Notes: generated by a model from the letters alone, not told the origin. DNA of 9,941 nt from Dehalococcoidia bacterium (GCA_030619615.1 JAUXBC010000025.1:1-9941), one strand, 5' to 3'. Positions 1 to 6,601 are shown, counted from the stretch's first letter. Translations and numbers: made by a program.

Positions 1-362
1 GTGCAGAAGGGTTTGGGGAAGGCACTGGCCACACCCAGAGCGGCGAGTTCGCGTTGCAGTTGATTCTTAAGCCCGGGCGGTAGCCAGGCCGTATTGTCGA
101 TGGGGGCGATGACCGCCCTCGCCCCGCTGAGCCTGGCGATCGCCGGGATCAGTTGGGCCGCACCCGATGATTCACCTAAGGAGAGGAGCAGATCTACCTT
201 GGGGAGCTCTTTGGGGAGGAAATCTTCCGGGTCATCGATAATCAGCGGCAGGGAGCGCGGCGCCTGAAAGACCTCCACGGTCCAATCCAAGGGGGCGTGC
301 TTTCGTATGTTATCCACCTTCCTCATGCCGTAATTGCCCTGCACCGCCACTAGAATACGCAT
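1..362 (-). CDS. DUF166 family protein, N-terminal part (runs off left edge)
   Basis: A minus-strand reading frame starts with ATG at 362-360 and stays open to base 1, giving 120 codons of the N-terminal part; the C-terminus is outside the window. It opens with MRILVAVQGNYG, a beta strand and glycine turn. It then has a DDPEDFLPKELPKVDLLLSL stretch, an AVIAPIDNTAWLPPGLKNQL stretch and a final FPKPFC. That combination (LP.ADL..SLGE, PIDN..W.PPGL.NQL, FPKPFC) is what I remember of DUF166, found in methanogens and some anaerobic bacteria; its function is not established, although old annotations call it a thymidylate synthase. The weak SD-like AAGGCAGG lies about 10 bases upstream. The start codon is one base after the stop of a broken upstream ORF, suggesting translational coupling at the end of the mutase operon. 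The family call comes from remembered motifs; no alignment was run. Confidence 0.8.
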   Translation of the reverse strand, partial: MRILVAVQGNYGMRKVDNIRKHAPLDWTVEVFQAPRSLPLIIDDPEDFLPKELPKVDLLLSLGESSGAAQLIPAIARLSGARAVIAPIDNTAWLPPGLKNQLQRELAALGVASAFPKPFC

Positions 363-363
363 C

Positions 364-548
364 TCAATCGCCTGCCTTAAAGCGCCTATACTCCGCCTGC
401 TTGCCTAGAACAGTGATTATGTCAGCCAAGGAGGCGCTCCAATCCCATCTGCCTTACCGGCATCGTGGTGAAGTCGGAGGCGGCAACAAGCACCACTGCC
501 CCTGGGGTAAAAGATTGGCCTAAGCTCCGCTGGGATCTCCTGGCGCAC
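364..548 (-). pseudogene. Broken ~60-codon ORF between CoA-transferase and DUF166 gene
   Basis: No single frame spans this gap, but three successive minus-strand frames join into a protein-like product. A GTG at 548-546 follows AGGAGG (spacing 4), 13 bases after the CoA-transferase stop, and reads VRQEIPAELRPIF. The next frame reads TPGAVVLVAASDFTTMPVRQ followed by MGLERL. A third reads LADIITVLGKQAEYRRF and ends with TGA at 366-364, one base before the DUF166 ATG. Removing one base near 509-512 (a T run) and one near 430-431 (a CC pair) makes a 60-residue ORF, since the 185-base span is 183 plus 2. I do not recognise the family. It may be a decaying small gene, a real gene with assembly indels, or a chance reading. 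The well-placed SD and start, and the tight junctions at both ends, favour a former gene. Confidence 0.35.
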
Positions 549-561
549 CTTCCCTCCTGAT

Positions 562-1776
562 TCAAATCTGCTTTTGCAGGCTGGCAAGCAACTCCTCGGC
601 ATGCCTTTCCTCCTCCTCCCTGAGCTTCTTTATCTTTTCCGGGGAGCAGCCTAAGAGTCCCACCAGAATCTCCTCATTGTGTTGCCCCAGGGTTGGCGGA
701 GGCGAGAATTCCTCCTCGATCCCGGGCATCTTTATTGGGTTTCCTACATGCTTTATCTTCCCCCCTAAGGGGTGGTCCATCTCAAAAACCATCTTTCGAT
801 GAAGCACCTGAGGGTCCTCAGCCGCTTTATCCAGGGTGTTCACCGGGCCGGCGCTGATGCGCTCCGCATAGAGCACCTCGAGCCAATCCTCAGCCCTCTC
901 CCTGAGGAAAGCCTCCTCGATGATGGCATTCAGTTCCTCTCGATGCTCAACCCTGGACTCCCTGCTCTCGAACCTGGGGTCATCGATTATGTGCTCGATC
1001 CCCAAAACACGACATATTCTGGGCCAACAGGGCCCGATAGCAAGGTAGCCCTCCTTTGTTTTGAAGGCTCCATAGGGGATCAGGGAGAGATGTCCCGACC
1101 GCTGAGGACCACAGACGATCCCGGAACAGAAATAGTATAGAAGGTGATAGGCCAAGGAGGATATCTGCCCATCGAGAAGGGAGACATCTATCCTTGTTCC
1201 CTGTCCAGTGCGCTCCCGCTGCGCCAAAGCAGCGGCCACCCCAATGACACCAAAGAGCCCTCCCATCTCATCGGCGATAGGGGCACCATACCTCACCGGC
1301 GGTCTCCCCGGCTCCCCGGTGATGCTCATTGCCCCGCTTACCGCCCCAGCAACGACGTCATAGCAGACCCGATCCCGATGGGGCCCCGTCTGCCCGTAGC
1401 CGCTGACGGAGCAACAGATGATCCCGGGATTGATCTTCCTTAGGGTCTCGAAGTCAGCCCCTATCCTTTCCATCGTTCCCGCAGAGAAGTTATCCCAAAC
1501 CACATCCGATACCTTGACCAGGGCGTAGAAAGTCTCCTTTCCTGTCTCTGTGTTTATATCCAGGGCCAGGCTTTTCTTACCCCTATTAAAGGCCAAATAG
1601 TAAAAGCTTTCCCCCTTATGATCGGGTCCAGGGAATAATCTGCTCAGGTCGCCCGTCCCAGGGGGCTCGATCTTGATCACCTCCGCCCCCAGGTCGGCCA
1701 TCACCATAGAGCCATAGGGGCCGGCGATGGCCCGCTCCAATGCTAAAACCCTCACCCCTTCCAGTGGCCCCTTCAT
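562..1776 (-). CDS. Family III (CaiB/BaiF) acyl-CoA transferase
   Basis: This 404-residue cytoplasmic enzyme has the usual length of family III CoA-transferases, which move CoA between carboxylic acids through an enzyme-bound aspartyl-CoA. It opens with the family signature PLEGVRVLALERAIAGPYGS and continues with MADLGAEVIKIEPPGTGD (nucleotide and CoA-binding fold), FNRGKKSLALDI, WDNFSAGTMERIG and VSGYGQTGP. The likely catalytic Asp is in APIADEMGG, at residue 169 when counted from the chosen start, which matches the Asp169 numbering of formyl-CoA transferase. I chose ATG at 1776 because AAGGAGGGG lies 3 bases before it; a GTG at 1797 overlaps the previous stop but has no SD. It lies 17 bases after the PrpD-family gene, in the same operon. 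In this context it may load CoA onto the acid that the cluster processes. The substrate cannot be named: the family covers formate, oxalate, carnitine, bile acids, mesaconate, itaconate and others. Confidence 0.9.
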   Translation of the reverse strand: MKGPLEGVRVLALERAIAGPYGSMVMADLGAEVIKIEPPGTGDLSRLFPGPDHKGESFYYLAFNRGKKSLALDINTETGKETFYALVKVSDVVWDNFSAGTMERIGADFETLRKINPGIICCSVSGYGQTGPHRDRVCYDVVAGAVSGAMSITGEPGRPPVRYGAPIADEMGGLFGVIGVAAALAQRERTGQGTRIDVSLLDGQISSLAYHLLYYFCSGIVCGPQRSGHLSLIPYGAFKTKEGYLAIGPCWPRICRVLGIEHIIDDPRFESRESRVEHREELNAIIEEAFLRERAEDWLEVLYAERISAGPVNTLDKAAEDPQVLHRKMVFEMDHPLGGKIKHVGNPIKMPGIEEEFSPPPTLGQHNEEILVGLLGCSPEKIKKLREEEERHAEELLASLQKQI

Positions 1777-1779
1777 TTT

Positions 1780-1788
1780 CCCCTCCTT
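1780..1788 (-). promoter_or_regulatory. Shine-Dalgarno site deciding the CoA-transferase start
   Basis: AAGGAGGGG on the minus strand, followed by AAA and ATG at 1776. It supports the ATG over the in-frame upstream GTG at 1797, whose only merit is the GTGA overlap with the preceding stop. The family consensus also begins just after this ATG. Confidence 0.7.
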
Positions 1789-1793
1789 CTTTC

Positions 1794-3143
1794 TCACAAC
1801 CTTAATAGGTCGATGAGCTCGGTGATATCTTCGAGGTCCTCAAGATGGGACACCATATCCAGCGATTTTTGGATGTCCACCGGGGAGAGGAAGAAGCTGG
1901 CGCAGTCCCGATACTTGGCGGCGAGCTCCTCCTCGCTCATTGGATTTCCCGGGTCGCCCTTGGCTATGGCCACCTCGTGGCGGAGCTCCCTGCCATCTTT
2001 AAGCTTGATGGTGACCGCTTCGGGGTGAAGTGGGGTGAGCCCCTCAGGGTGGACGTACTCCACCCTCTTCAGCAGCTCTTGTGCCTTGGGGTCGAGAACC
2101 TTCTCATCGGTGAACTGCCTCAGCCCCACCTCGCCATCGAGGAGGGCGATCGCCATACAGTACTGCATGCTGAACTTCCCCTCCAGCCCACTCTTGGGGC
2201 GGGGGTGGATCACCACCTGGGGGACGAACTCCGCGGTTTTACATTCCACCCTCTCCACATCCTCGGCTCTGGGGCGATATTCCTTTATCAGATATAAGAT
2301 GGCATCGAGGCAGCGGTGGGTGAACCTACAGCAGGGATAGGGCTTCATGCTCACCCCAGGGGTGACGATGTCGAAGGGGTCTCCCAACCCCTGGGTGGCC
2401 TTGGCGATGTCAAAATCCCCACCACCGCTAAAGAGCTTACAAAAGCCCATGGGGTTCTCCAGGATAGCCTCGTCTGCGGTAAATCCCCTCTTCGCCAAAA
2501 GAGCAGCCAGCACCCCATTCCTTGCCGCGCTCCCGGCGTGGAAGGGCTTGGTCATGGTGCCAAAATTCTGCCTCGTCCCCCCTGCCAAAGAGGTAGCAAT
2601 GCCCAGGGCCATCCTGGTCTGGGTGGCATCGAGCCGGAGCATCTTTGCCGCAGCGGCGGCGGCCCCCATAGTCCCCAAGGTGACGGTGGCATGCCAGCCC
2701 CAGGCGTAATGAGCGAGACCGATGCAAGCCCCTAGCTTGGCCCCCACCTCAAAGCCTATGATATAGCCCTCTAAGACCTCCCTGCCGGAGAGCTTTCCCC
2801 TCTCCCCGAGGGCTAAAACCGCGGGGAGGAGGACCGCCGTGGGGTGACCCACCCAGGATATGGCGATATCGTCGTAGTCCAGGGCGTGGGCCATGGTGCC
2901 GTTGGCCAGCGCCGCTTGAGGTGCCGAGGTCTTAAATCCGCCCCCGATAACCGCAGCCTCGGGGTTGCCCCCCAATTCTTTGACGCATTCAGTGACGATC
3001 CTGCCTGAAGGGTCCTGAGAACCGGCGAGGGTAACCCCCAAGCAGTCGAGGATCACCCCCTTGGCAAGATCGACCGCCTCCCTAGGAATCTGGTCAAACC
3101 CGGTGGCCACGATAAAATCAGCGATTCTCTCCGTGGTGCCCAT
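1794..3143 (-). CDS. MmgE/PrpD family protein (2-methylcitrate dehydratase / cis-aconitate decarboxylase fold)
   Basis: This 449-residue protein is full length for the MmgE/PrpD family, whose known members include 2-methylcitrate dehydratase, cis-aconitate decarboxylase (IRG1) and iminodisuccinate epimerase. The N-terminal helical domain carries ALANGTMAHALDYDD (Asp91/Asp92), GHP at 99-101 (His100), WGWHATVTLGTMGAAAAA (His151) and MTKPFHAGSAARNG (Lys199). The second domain has MKPYPCCRFTHRCLDA (Lys267, His276) and EGKFSMQYCMAIAL. These residues fall close to the active-site residues I recall for human IRG1 (Asp93, His103, His159, Lys207, Lys272, His277), so the enzyme should be active. The ATG at 3143 lies 20 bases after the meaB stop; the best SD is a weak GGGAAA. 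Family assignment is firm, the reaction unknown: dehydration, hydration, decarboxylation or epimerisation of a di- or tricarboxylate are all possible. Pairing with a B12 mutase operon is more informative than the family name. Confidence 0.9.
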   Translation of the reverse strand: MGTTERIADFIVATGFDQIPREAVDLAKGVILDCLGVTLAGSQDPSGRIVTECVKELGGNPEAAVIGGGFKTSAPQAALANGTMAHALDYDDIAISWVGHPTAVLLPAVLALGERGKLSGREVLEGYIIGFEVGAKLGACIGLAHYAWGWHATVTLGTMGAAAAAAKMLRLDATQTRMALGIATSLAGGTRQNFGTMTKPFHAGSAARNGVLAALLAKRGFTADEAILENPMGFCKLFSGGGDFDIAKATQGLGDPFDIVTPGVSMKPYPCCRFTHRCLDAILYLIKEYRPRAEDVERVECKTAEFVPQVVIHPRPKSGLEGKFSMQYCMAIALLDGEVGLRQFTDEKVLDPKAQELLKRVEYVHPEGLTPLHPEAVTIKLKDGRELRHEVAIAKGDPGNPMSEEELAAKYRDCASFFLSPVDIQKSLDMVSHLEDLEDITELIDLLRL

Positions 3144-3163
3144 TTTCCCATAGAGGCTCTAGG

Positions 3164-4138
3164 TTAGCGCTCCCTCTCCAGTTCAGCAAGCCAGCCCTGA
3201 AGGAGGGTCTTGTTGGTGAGGATTTCCATAGATGCGGAATAGGGGTCGACCTCTCCCTTCTCCACCCTTTCCAGGGATGCCATGAGCCGACCATCCCTCT
3301 CCACCAGCTCCAGAAGCCGTGCCCTGATCCCCTGTTCGATGGTCTCGATGAATTCCCCTTTCCGCTGCTCTTGGCGACGGAGCGAGAGTCGCCCCGTATC
3401 TCGAAGGACCTCCCGATGCCTTTCGATCTCTTGATACAGCTCCTCGGTCCCGATGTCATTGATTGCCTGGGTAGTGAGCACCGGGGCCTGCCACGAGGAT
3501 TCTCTAGAGCTCATGCGGAGCATTTGCTCCAGTTCCATGCCCAGATAGTCCGCCCCCTCCCTGTCGGCCTTGTTGACCACAAATATGTCGGCGATCTCTA
3601 AAAGCCCCGCCTTCATCGTCTGAATGGTATCCCCCGCCTCGGGGACAAGAACCACCACTGTGGTGTCCGCAGCCTCCATGATATCGAGCTCCGTCTGCCC
3701 CACGCCCACCGTTTCCACAAGCACAAAGTCCCTGCCAAAGGCATCAAGGAGCTTGATCACCCCCCTGGCCGCCCGAGGTAACCCCCCTCGGCTGCCCCTG
3801 GTGGCCATGCTGCGGATAAAGACCCCTTTATCCAGATAGTGTTGCTGCATCCTGATTCGATCGCCCAGCACAGCACCACCGGAGAAGGGACTGGTGGGAT
3901 CGCAGGCGACGATCCCCACCGAGAAGCCCCTTCTCCTCATCACCGCGGTGAGTCTATCCACCAGGGTGCTCTTGCCCCCTCCAGGGGGACCGGTAAAGCC
4001 CACAAAATGGGCGTTGCCAAGGTGAGGGTAGATCGAGCCCATTATCTCAGGTACCTCAGGAGCATCCCTCTCCACCAGGGTGATCAGACGAGCCAGGGAA
4101 AGATCGCTCCCGGCAAGCATCTTTTGAACCATTTCCAT
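3164..4138 (-). CDS. meaB: MeaB/ArgK-type G-protein chaperone of B12-dependent mutase
   Basis: MeaB-type GTPases use GTP hydrolysis to gate cofactor loading and protect adenosylcobalamin mutases from inactivation. The 324-residue length fits. Visible GTPase motifs, numbered from ATG 4138, are Walker A GPPGGGKST (50-58), CDPTSPFSGGAVLGDRIRM (79-97, switch I and the metal-binding Asp), ETVGVGQ (142-148, G3 region) and NKAD (189-192, G4 base specificity). The MeaB-specific MATRGSRGGL lies between them. The C-terminal helices (from about residue 250) correspond to the dimerisation arm. It follows the B12-binding subunit gene by 39 bases. The upstream in-frame TTG at 4156 gives six more residues but has only a distant GAGGGG in front; ATG 4138 has GGAGG 11 bases upstream (4150-4154), so I prefer it with moderate certainty. 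Chaperone pairing with the adjacent mutase is standard; the individual partner is inferred from synteny. Confidence 0.93.
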   Translation of the reverse strand: MEMVQKMLAGSDLSLARLITLVERDAPEVPEIMGSIYPHLGNAHFVGFTGPPGGGKSTLVDRLTAVMRRRGFSVGIVACDPTSPFSGGAVLGDRIRMQQHYLDKGVFIRSMATRGSRGGLPRAARGVIKLLDAFGRDFVLVETVGVGQTELDIMEAADTTVVVLVPEAGDTIQTMKAGLLEIADIFVVNKADREGADYLGMELEQMLRMSSRESSWQAPVLTTQAINDIGTEELYQEIERHREVLRDTGRLSLRRQEQRKGEFIETIEQGIRARLLELVERDGRLMASLERVEKGEVDPYSASMEILTNKTLLQGWLAELERER

Positions 4139-4177
4139 TGTTTGTGAAGCCTCCAATTTACTTTTAGCCGAAACCCC

Positions 4178-4582
4178 TCATTTCCTCTTCGCATTTTCCC
4201 TGATATAGTTAGCGATCTCCTTAACCGGGGTCCCAGGGCCGAAGACGGCGTCGATCCCCTTCTCCTTTAGGAAGGGGATGTCCTCCTTGGCGATAATGCC
4301 CCCGCCAATGACCATCACGTCCTGAGCCCCCCTCTCCCTCAACCCCTCCACCACCTCGGGGAAGAGGTAGCGATGAGCCCCGGAGAGGCAGCTTAGACCG
4401 ACCACATCTACATCCTCTTGAATCGCCGCCTCGACTATCTTATCAGGGGTCTGCCTCAGCCCGGTATAGATTACCTCCATCCCCTCATCCCTTAACCCCA
4501 GGGTCAATACCCTAGCCCCTCGGTCATGACCATCGAGGCCGGGCTTTGCCATTAACACCCTGATCCTTCTCTCCTCCGCCAT
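4178..4582 (-). CDS. B12-binding small subunit of acyl-CoA mutase
   Basis: This 134-residue protein is a free-standing cobalamin-binding domain, the length usual for the small subunit of two-component mutases (archaeal-type methylmalonyl-CoA, isobutyryl-CoA and 2-hydroxyisobutyryl-CoA mutases). It shows KPGLDGHDRGARVL, containing the D-x-H-x-x-G motif (Asp17, His19, Gly22); His19 should be the lower axial ligand that replaces dimethylbenzimidazole. LSCLSGAH (S-x-L motif) and VMVIGGGI (the GG that cradles the nucleotide tail) follow. The start ATG has an excellent SD, AAAGGAGG, 4 bases upstream. It sits between the large mutase subunit gene (76 bases upstream) and meaB (39 bases downstream), so the three almost certainly make one holoenzyme plus chaperone. 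Nothing here distinguishes the substrate, which is fixed by the large subunit. Confidence 0.93.
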   Translation of the reverse strand: MAEERRIRVLMAKPGLDGHDRGARVLTLGLRDEGMEVIYTGLRQTPDKIVEAAIQEDVDVVGLSCLSGAHRYLFPEVVEGLRERGAQDVMVIGGGIIAKEDIPFLKEKGIDAVFGPGTPVKEIANYIRENAKRK

Positions 4583-4607
4583 GAAGCCTCCTTTTTTTCA
4601 AACATGG

Positions 4608-4635
4608 GCAAAGAGGACGGAGATCCCTCTTTCGC
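4608..4635 (-). other. Hairpin in the gap between the two mutase subunit genes
   Basis: On the minus strand, GC-G-AAAGAGG, a 9-base loop, and CCTCTTTGC can pair as a 7-bp stem extended by 2 bp past one bulged G. It lies about 25-50 bases upstream of the small-subunit ATG in the only gap over 40 bases within the mutase operon. No T-run follows, so it is not a standard terminator; an RNA-processing or translation-tuning role is possible but unproven. A stem of this size can also occur by chance. Confidence 0.3.
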
Positions 4636-4658
4636 TACCTTGCCTCAGAATCTAAAGT

Positions 4659-6401
4659 TTATGCAGCCACATTGTATGCCTGGTATTCGCCAAAGACCTC
4701 CCTCAACACCCCACAAATCTCCCCAATGGTGGCATAGGCCTTTATCGCCTCCAGTATCGACGGGATCAGATTCACCTTTTCGTCCTTAGCCTCTTCCTTA
4801 AGTCGCTTCAACGTTGCCTGAACCTGCCCATTATCTCGCCCCCTCTTCACCTGGGCCAGATTCTTTATCTGCTTCTCCTCTGCCTCAGCCCTCTTCACCG
4901 GATCGTAGGGGTGTTCCACCAGCCTGGTGGTGAGCACCTCCAGCTCGTTCTCCCCGGTAAACCTATTTACCCCCACAATCACCCTCTCCCCACTCTCTAC
5001 CTGCTTCTGATATTCATAGGCGCTCCTGGCGATCTCCCGCTGCATGTACCCGCTCTCGATAGCGGCAACAGCACCACCTATAGCATCGATCCTGCCGATA
5101 ATCTCCCAGATCTCCTCCTCCGCCTGGTCGGTTAAGGACTCCACATAGTAGGAGCCAGCCAGGGGGTCGATCACATCGGCCAGCCTGGCCTCAAACTGCA
5201 AGAGCCTGCCCCCATCCATGTTTAGCTGCTCCGCCTCAAGGCTGTGACCCAAACCCAGGGGCTCATCGTAAGGGACTGGGACCATAGGAGGAGCTCCAGA
5301 AAGGGCATTTCCTATTCCCACGATAATATTGCGGGTTAGATTGTTAAGGGGGCGCTGTGCAGTAAGGGTATGGGTGGGAACACCCATACCACCAGCGCCA
5401 CGCAGCATCCAGCTTCTGGGGTCTTCGGCGCCAAATCTCTCCCTCATGATCTTGGCCCAAACCCTCCTCGCCGCCCTTGCCCGAGCGATCTCCTTGAAGA
5501 ACTCCATGCCGGTGCTCCAAGCAAGGAAGGTGAAGCGCCGCAGGAAGGTGTCAACATCCAGCCCCGCCTCCATCCCCAGTTGAACATAGGCCATAGCATT
5601 GGCCAGGGTGAAGGCCACCATCTGAACAGGGCCGGCACCTGCCTCCCGCATATGATAGCCACAGATACTTATGGTGTTCATCGATGGCATGTGCTCCGTG
5701 CAATAGGTGATCGTGTCCCTGATCATTCTCATCGATGGCCTCGGAGGGAAGATGTAGGTACCCCGCGCCACAAACTCCTTAAGGATGTCATTCTGAGGCG
5801 TCCCCCTCAGCCCATCCAGGGGTATCCCCCTCTTCTCCGCCAAGGTGATATACATTGCCAGGATAACGTTGCACGGGGCGTTTATCGTCCAGTTGGAGGC
5901 AATCTTATCTAGATCGCTCTCCCCCACAAAGGCCTCATAGATGACCTCAAAATCTCTTAGCGTGTCCACGGCTACCCCTACCTTCCCCACCTCTCCCCGA
6001 GCCACCGGGTCGTCGGAATCATAGCCGCACTGGGTGGGCAGGTCGAAGGCAATGTTGGGGCCACCCCGCCTGCCAAAGGCCTCCCTCATATAGTTATAGT
6101 AATCCCTGGTATCCTCAGGGGCACCATATCCGGAATACCTGCCCGCCCTGACCAGTAAGGCGCTGACGCCGCCCCTGATCCTCAGGGCAGGGAGATTGGA
6201 GGGATATTCCGCTGCGGTGAAGGGATACTCCCCGGGGAATCCCACCTTCTCCAGAAAATCGAAATCCTTTACCTCGGCGGGGCTATAGAACTCGGTGGGA
6301 CTCTCCTTCATTCCAAACCTTTCCCGGGAGCGCTTCAGCGTCCCCTCCTCCCATTCCCTTCTCCTCCTCTCTATCTCCTCCATCCTATCCTTGTCAAACA
6401 T
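4659..6401 (-). CDS. Acyl-CoA mutase large subunit, atypical substrate pocket
   Basis: Adenosylcobalamin-dependent carbon-skeleton mutase, TIM-barrel subunit only (580 residues). The B12-binding domain is a separate gene immediately downstream. Family features, from ATG 6401: GFPGEYPFT (54-62), AFDLPTQCGYDSD (118-130), QNDILKEFVARGTYIFPPRP (203-222), GYHMREAGA (248-256), LTAQRPLNN (346-354), DPLAGSYYVE (412-421), IGEICGVLREVFGEY near the end. Arg213 in VARGTYIF aligns with Arg207 of Propionibacterium methylmalonyl-CoA mutase, the carboxylate anchor; isobutyryl- and hydroxyisobutyryl-CoA mutases have Gln there. Three pocket segments depart from the canonical pattern (see findings), so I call it an acyl-CoA mutase of unknown specificity and not simply MCM. 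The start is ATG 6401 because the family begins MFDK and AAAGGGG lies 5 bases upstream; an in-frame GTG at 6458 adds 19 residues without an SD. It is the first gene of the operon, behind a strong promoter. Confidence 0.92.
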   Translation of the reverse strand: MFDKDRMEEIERRRREWEEGTLKRSRERFGMKESPTEFYSPAEVKDFDFLEKVGFPGEYPFTAAEYPSNLPALRIRGGVSALLVRAGRYSGYGAPEDTRDYYNYMREAFGRRGGPNIAFDLPTQCGYDSDDPVARGEVGKVGVAVDTLRDFEVIYEAFVGESDLDKIASNWTINAPCNVILAMYITLAEKRGIPLDGLRGTPQNDILKEFVARGTYIFPPRPSMRMIRDTITYCTEHMPSMNTISICGYHMREAGAGPVQMVAFTLANAMAYVQLGMEAGLDVDTFLRRFTFLAWSTGMEFFKEIARARAARRVWAKIMRERFGAEDPRSWMLRGAGGMGVPTHTLTAQRPLNNLTRNIIVGIGNALSGAPPMVPVPYDEPLGLGHSLEAEQLNMDGGRLLQFEARLADVIDPLAGSYYVESLTDQAEEEIWEIIGRIDAIGGAVAAIESGYMQREIARSAYEYQKQVESGERVIVGVNRFTGENELEVLTTRLVEHPYDPVKRAEAEEKQIKNLAQVKRGRDNGQVQATLKRLKEEAKDEKVNLIPSILEAIKAYATIGEICGVLREVFGEYQAYNVAA

Positions 6402-6566
6402 CTTCGCCCCTTTTTTCGACCTAATCGCTGTGCCCAGGGGATGCCCCTCGGCTATCACGACTAAAGCGGTAAGCCAGCGCCTTTTTCAAACATTTAGGCC
6501 GACCTGAGAAAGCTCTCTCTCTACAATGGGTTTCATGATTGGACTAAGCTAAGTAGGTTTTAACCA
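6402..6566 (-). promoter_or_regulatory. Leader of the mutase operon (about 160 bases) with hairpin and short ORF
   Basis: From the predicted start of transcription near 6566 to the mutase ATG there is a long untranslated leader. At 6432-6452 it holds a compact hairpin: GCC, a G-G mismatch, AGGGG, a 3-base loop, CCCCT, GGC on the minus strand, ending 31 bases before the start codon. At 6486-6536 it holds a 16-codon ORF. I looked for the cobalamin riboswitch B12 box (AGCCAGGAGACCTGCC-like) and did not find a convincing one. Regulation through this leader is possible but unproven. Confidence 0.4.
6486..6536 (-). other. Possible 16-codon leader ORF upstream of the mutase gene
   Basis: ATG at 6536-6534 reads MKPIVERELSQVGLNV and stops at TGA 6488-6486. 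It lies inside the predicted transcript, about 30 bases from its 5' end and 84 bases before the mutase start. There is no Shine-Dalgarno before it and no run of one amino acid of the kind seen in attenuator peptides. It could equally be chance. Confidence 0.2.
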
Positions 6567-6572
6567 GAGAAA

Positions 6573-6601
6573 ACTATATCACCGCCCCCTCCCCCTGTCA
6601 A
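6573..6601 (-). promoter_or_regulatory. Sigma-70 promoter of the mutase operon
   Basis: On the minus strand TTGACA (6601-6596) is followed by exactly 17 bases and TATAGT (6578-6573): a perfect -35 and a 5-of-6 -10. Transcription would start near 6566. The spacer is very G-rich (two runs of five G), unlike the flanking AT-rich sequence. It sits in the 250-base gap between the dinB stop and the mutase start; no clear dinB terminator is visible between the two genes. Confidence 0.8.

Noticed and set aside
1845..2735. Overlapping plus-strand frames of 101-150 codons opposite the PrpD-family gene
   Set aside because: Antisense shadows in a GC-rich gene; no start signals and no recognisable domain.
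5370..5912. 180-codon plus-strand frame opposite the mutase large subunit
   Set aside because: Antisense shadow; low-complexity Pro/His/Arg-rich translation without an SD, lying over conserved mutase codons.
6402..6458. 19-residue N-terminal extension of the mutase from GTG 6458
   Set aside because: No SD before the GTG, and the family N-terminus (MFDK...EEIE) begins at ATG 6401, which has AAAGGGG upstream. The extension lies in the leader and its codons cover the hairpin.
6402..6566. Cobalamin riboswitch before the mutase operon
   Set aside because: No convincing B12 box and too little room for the full aptamer (typically about 200 bases).
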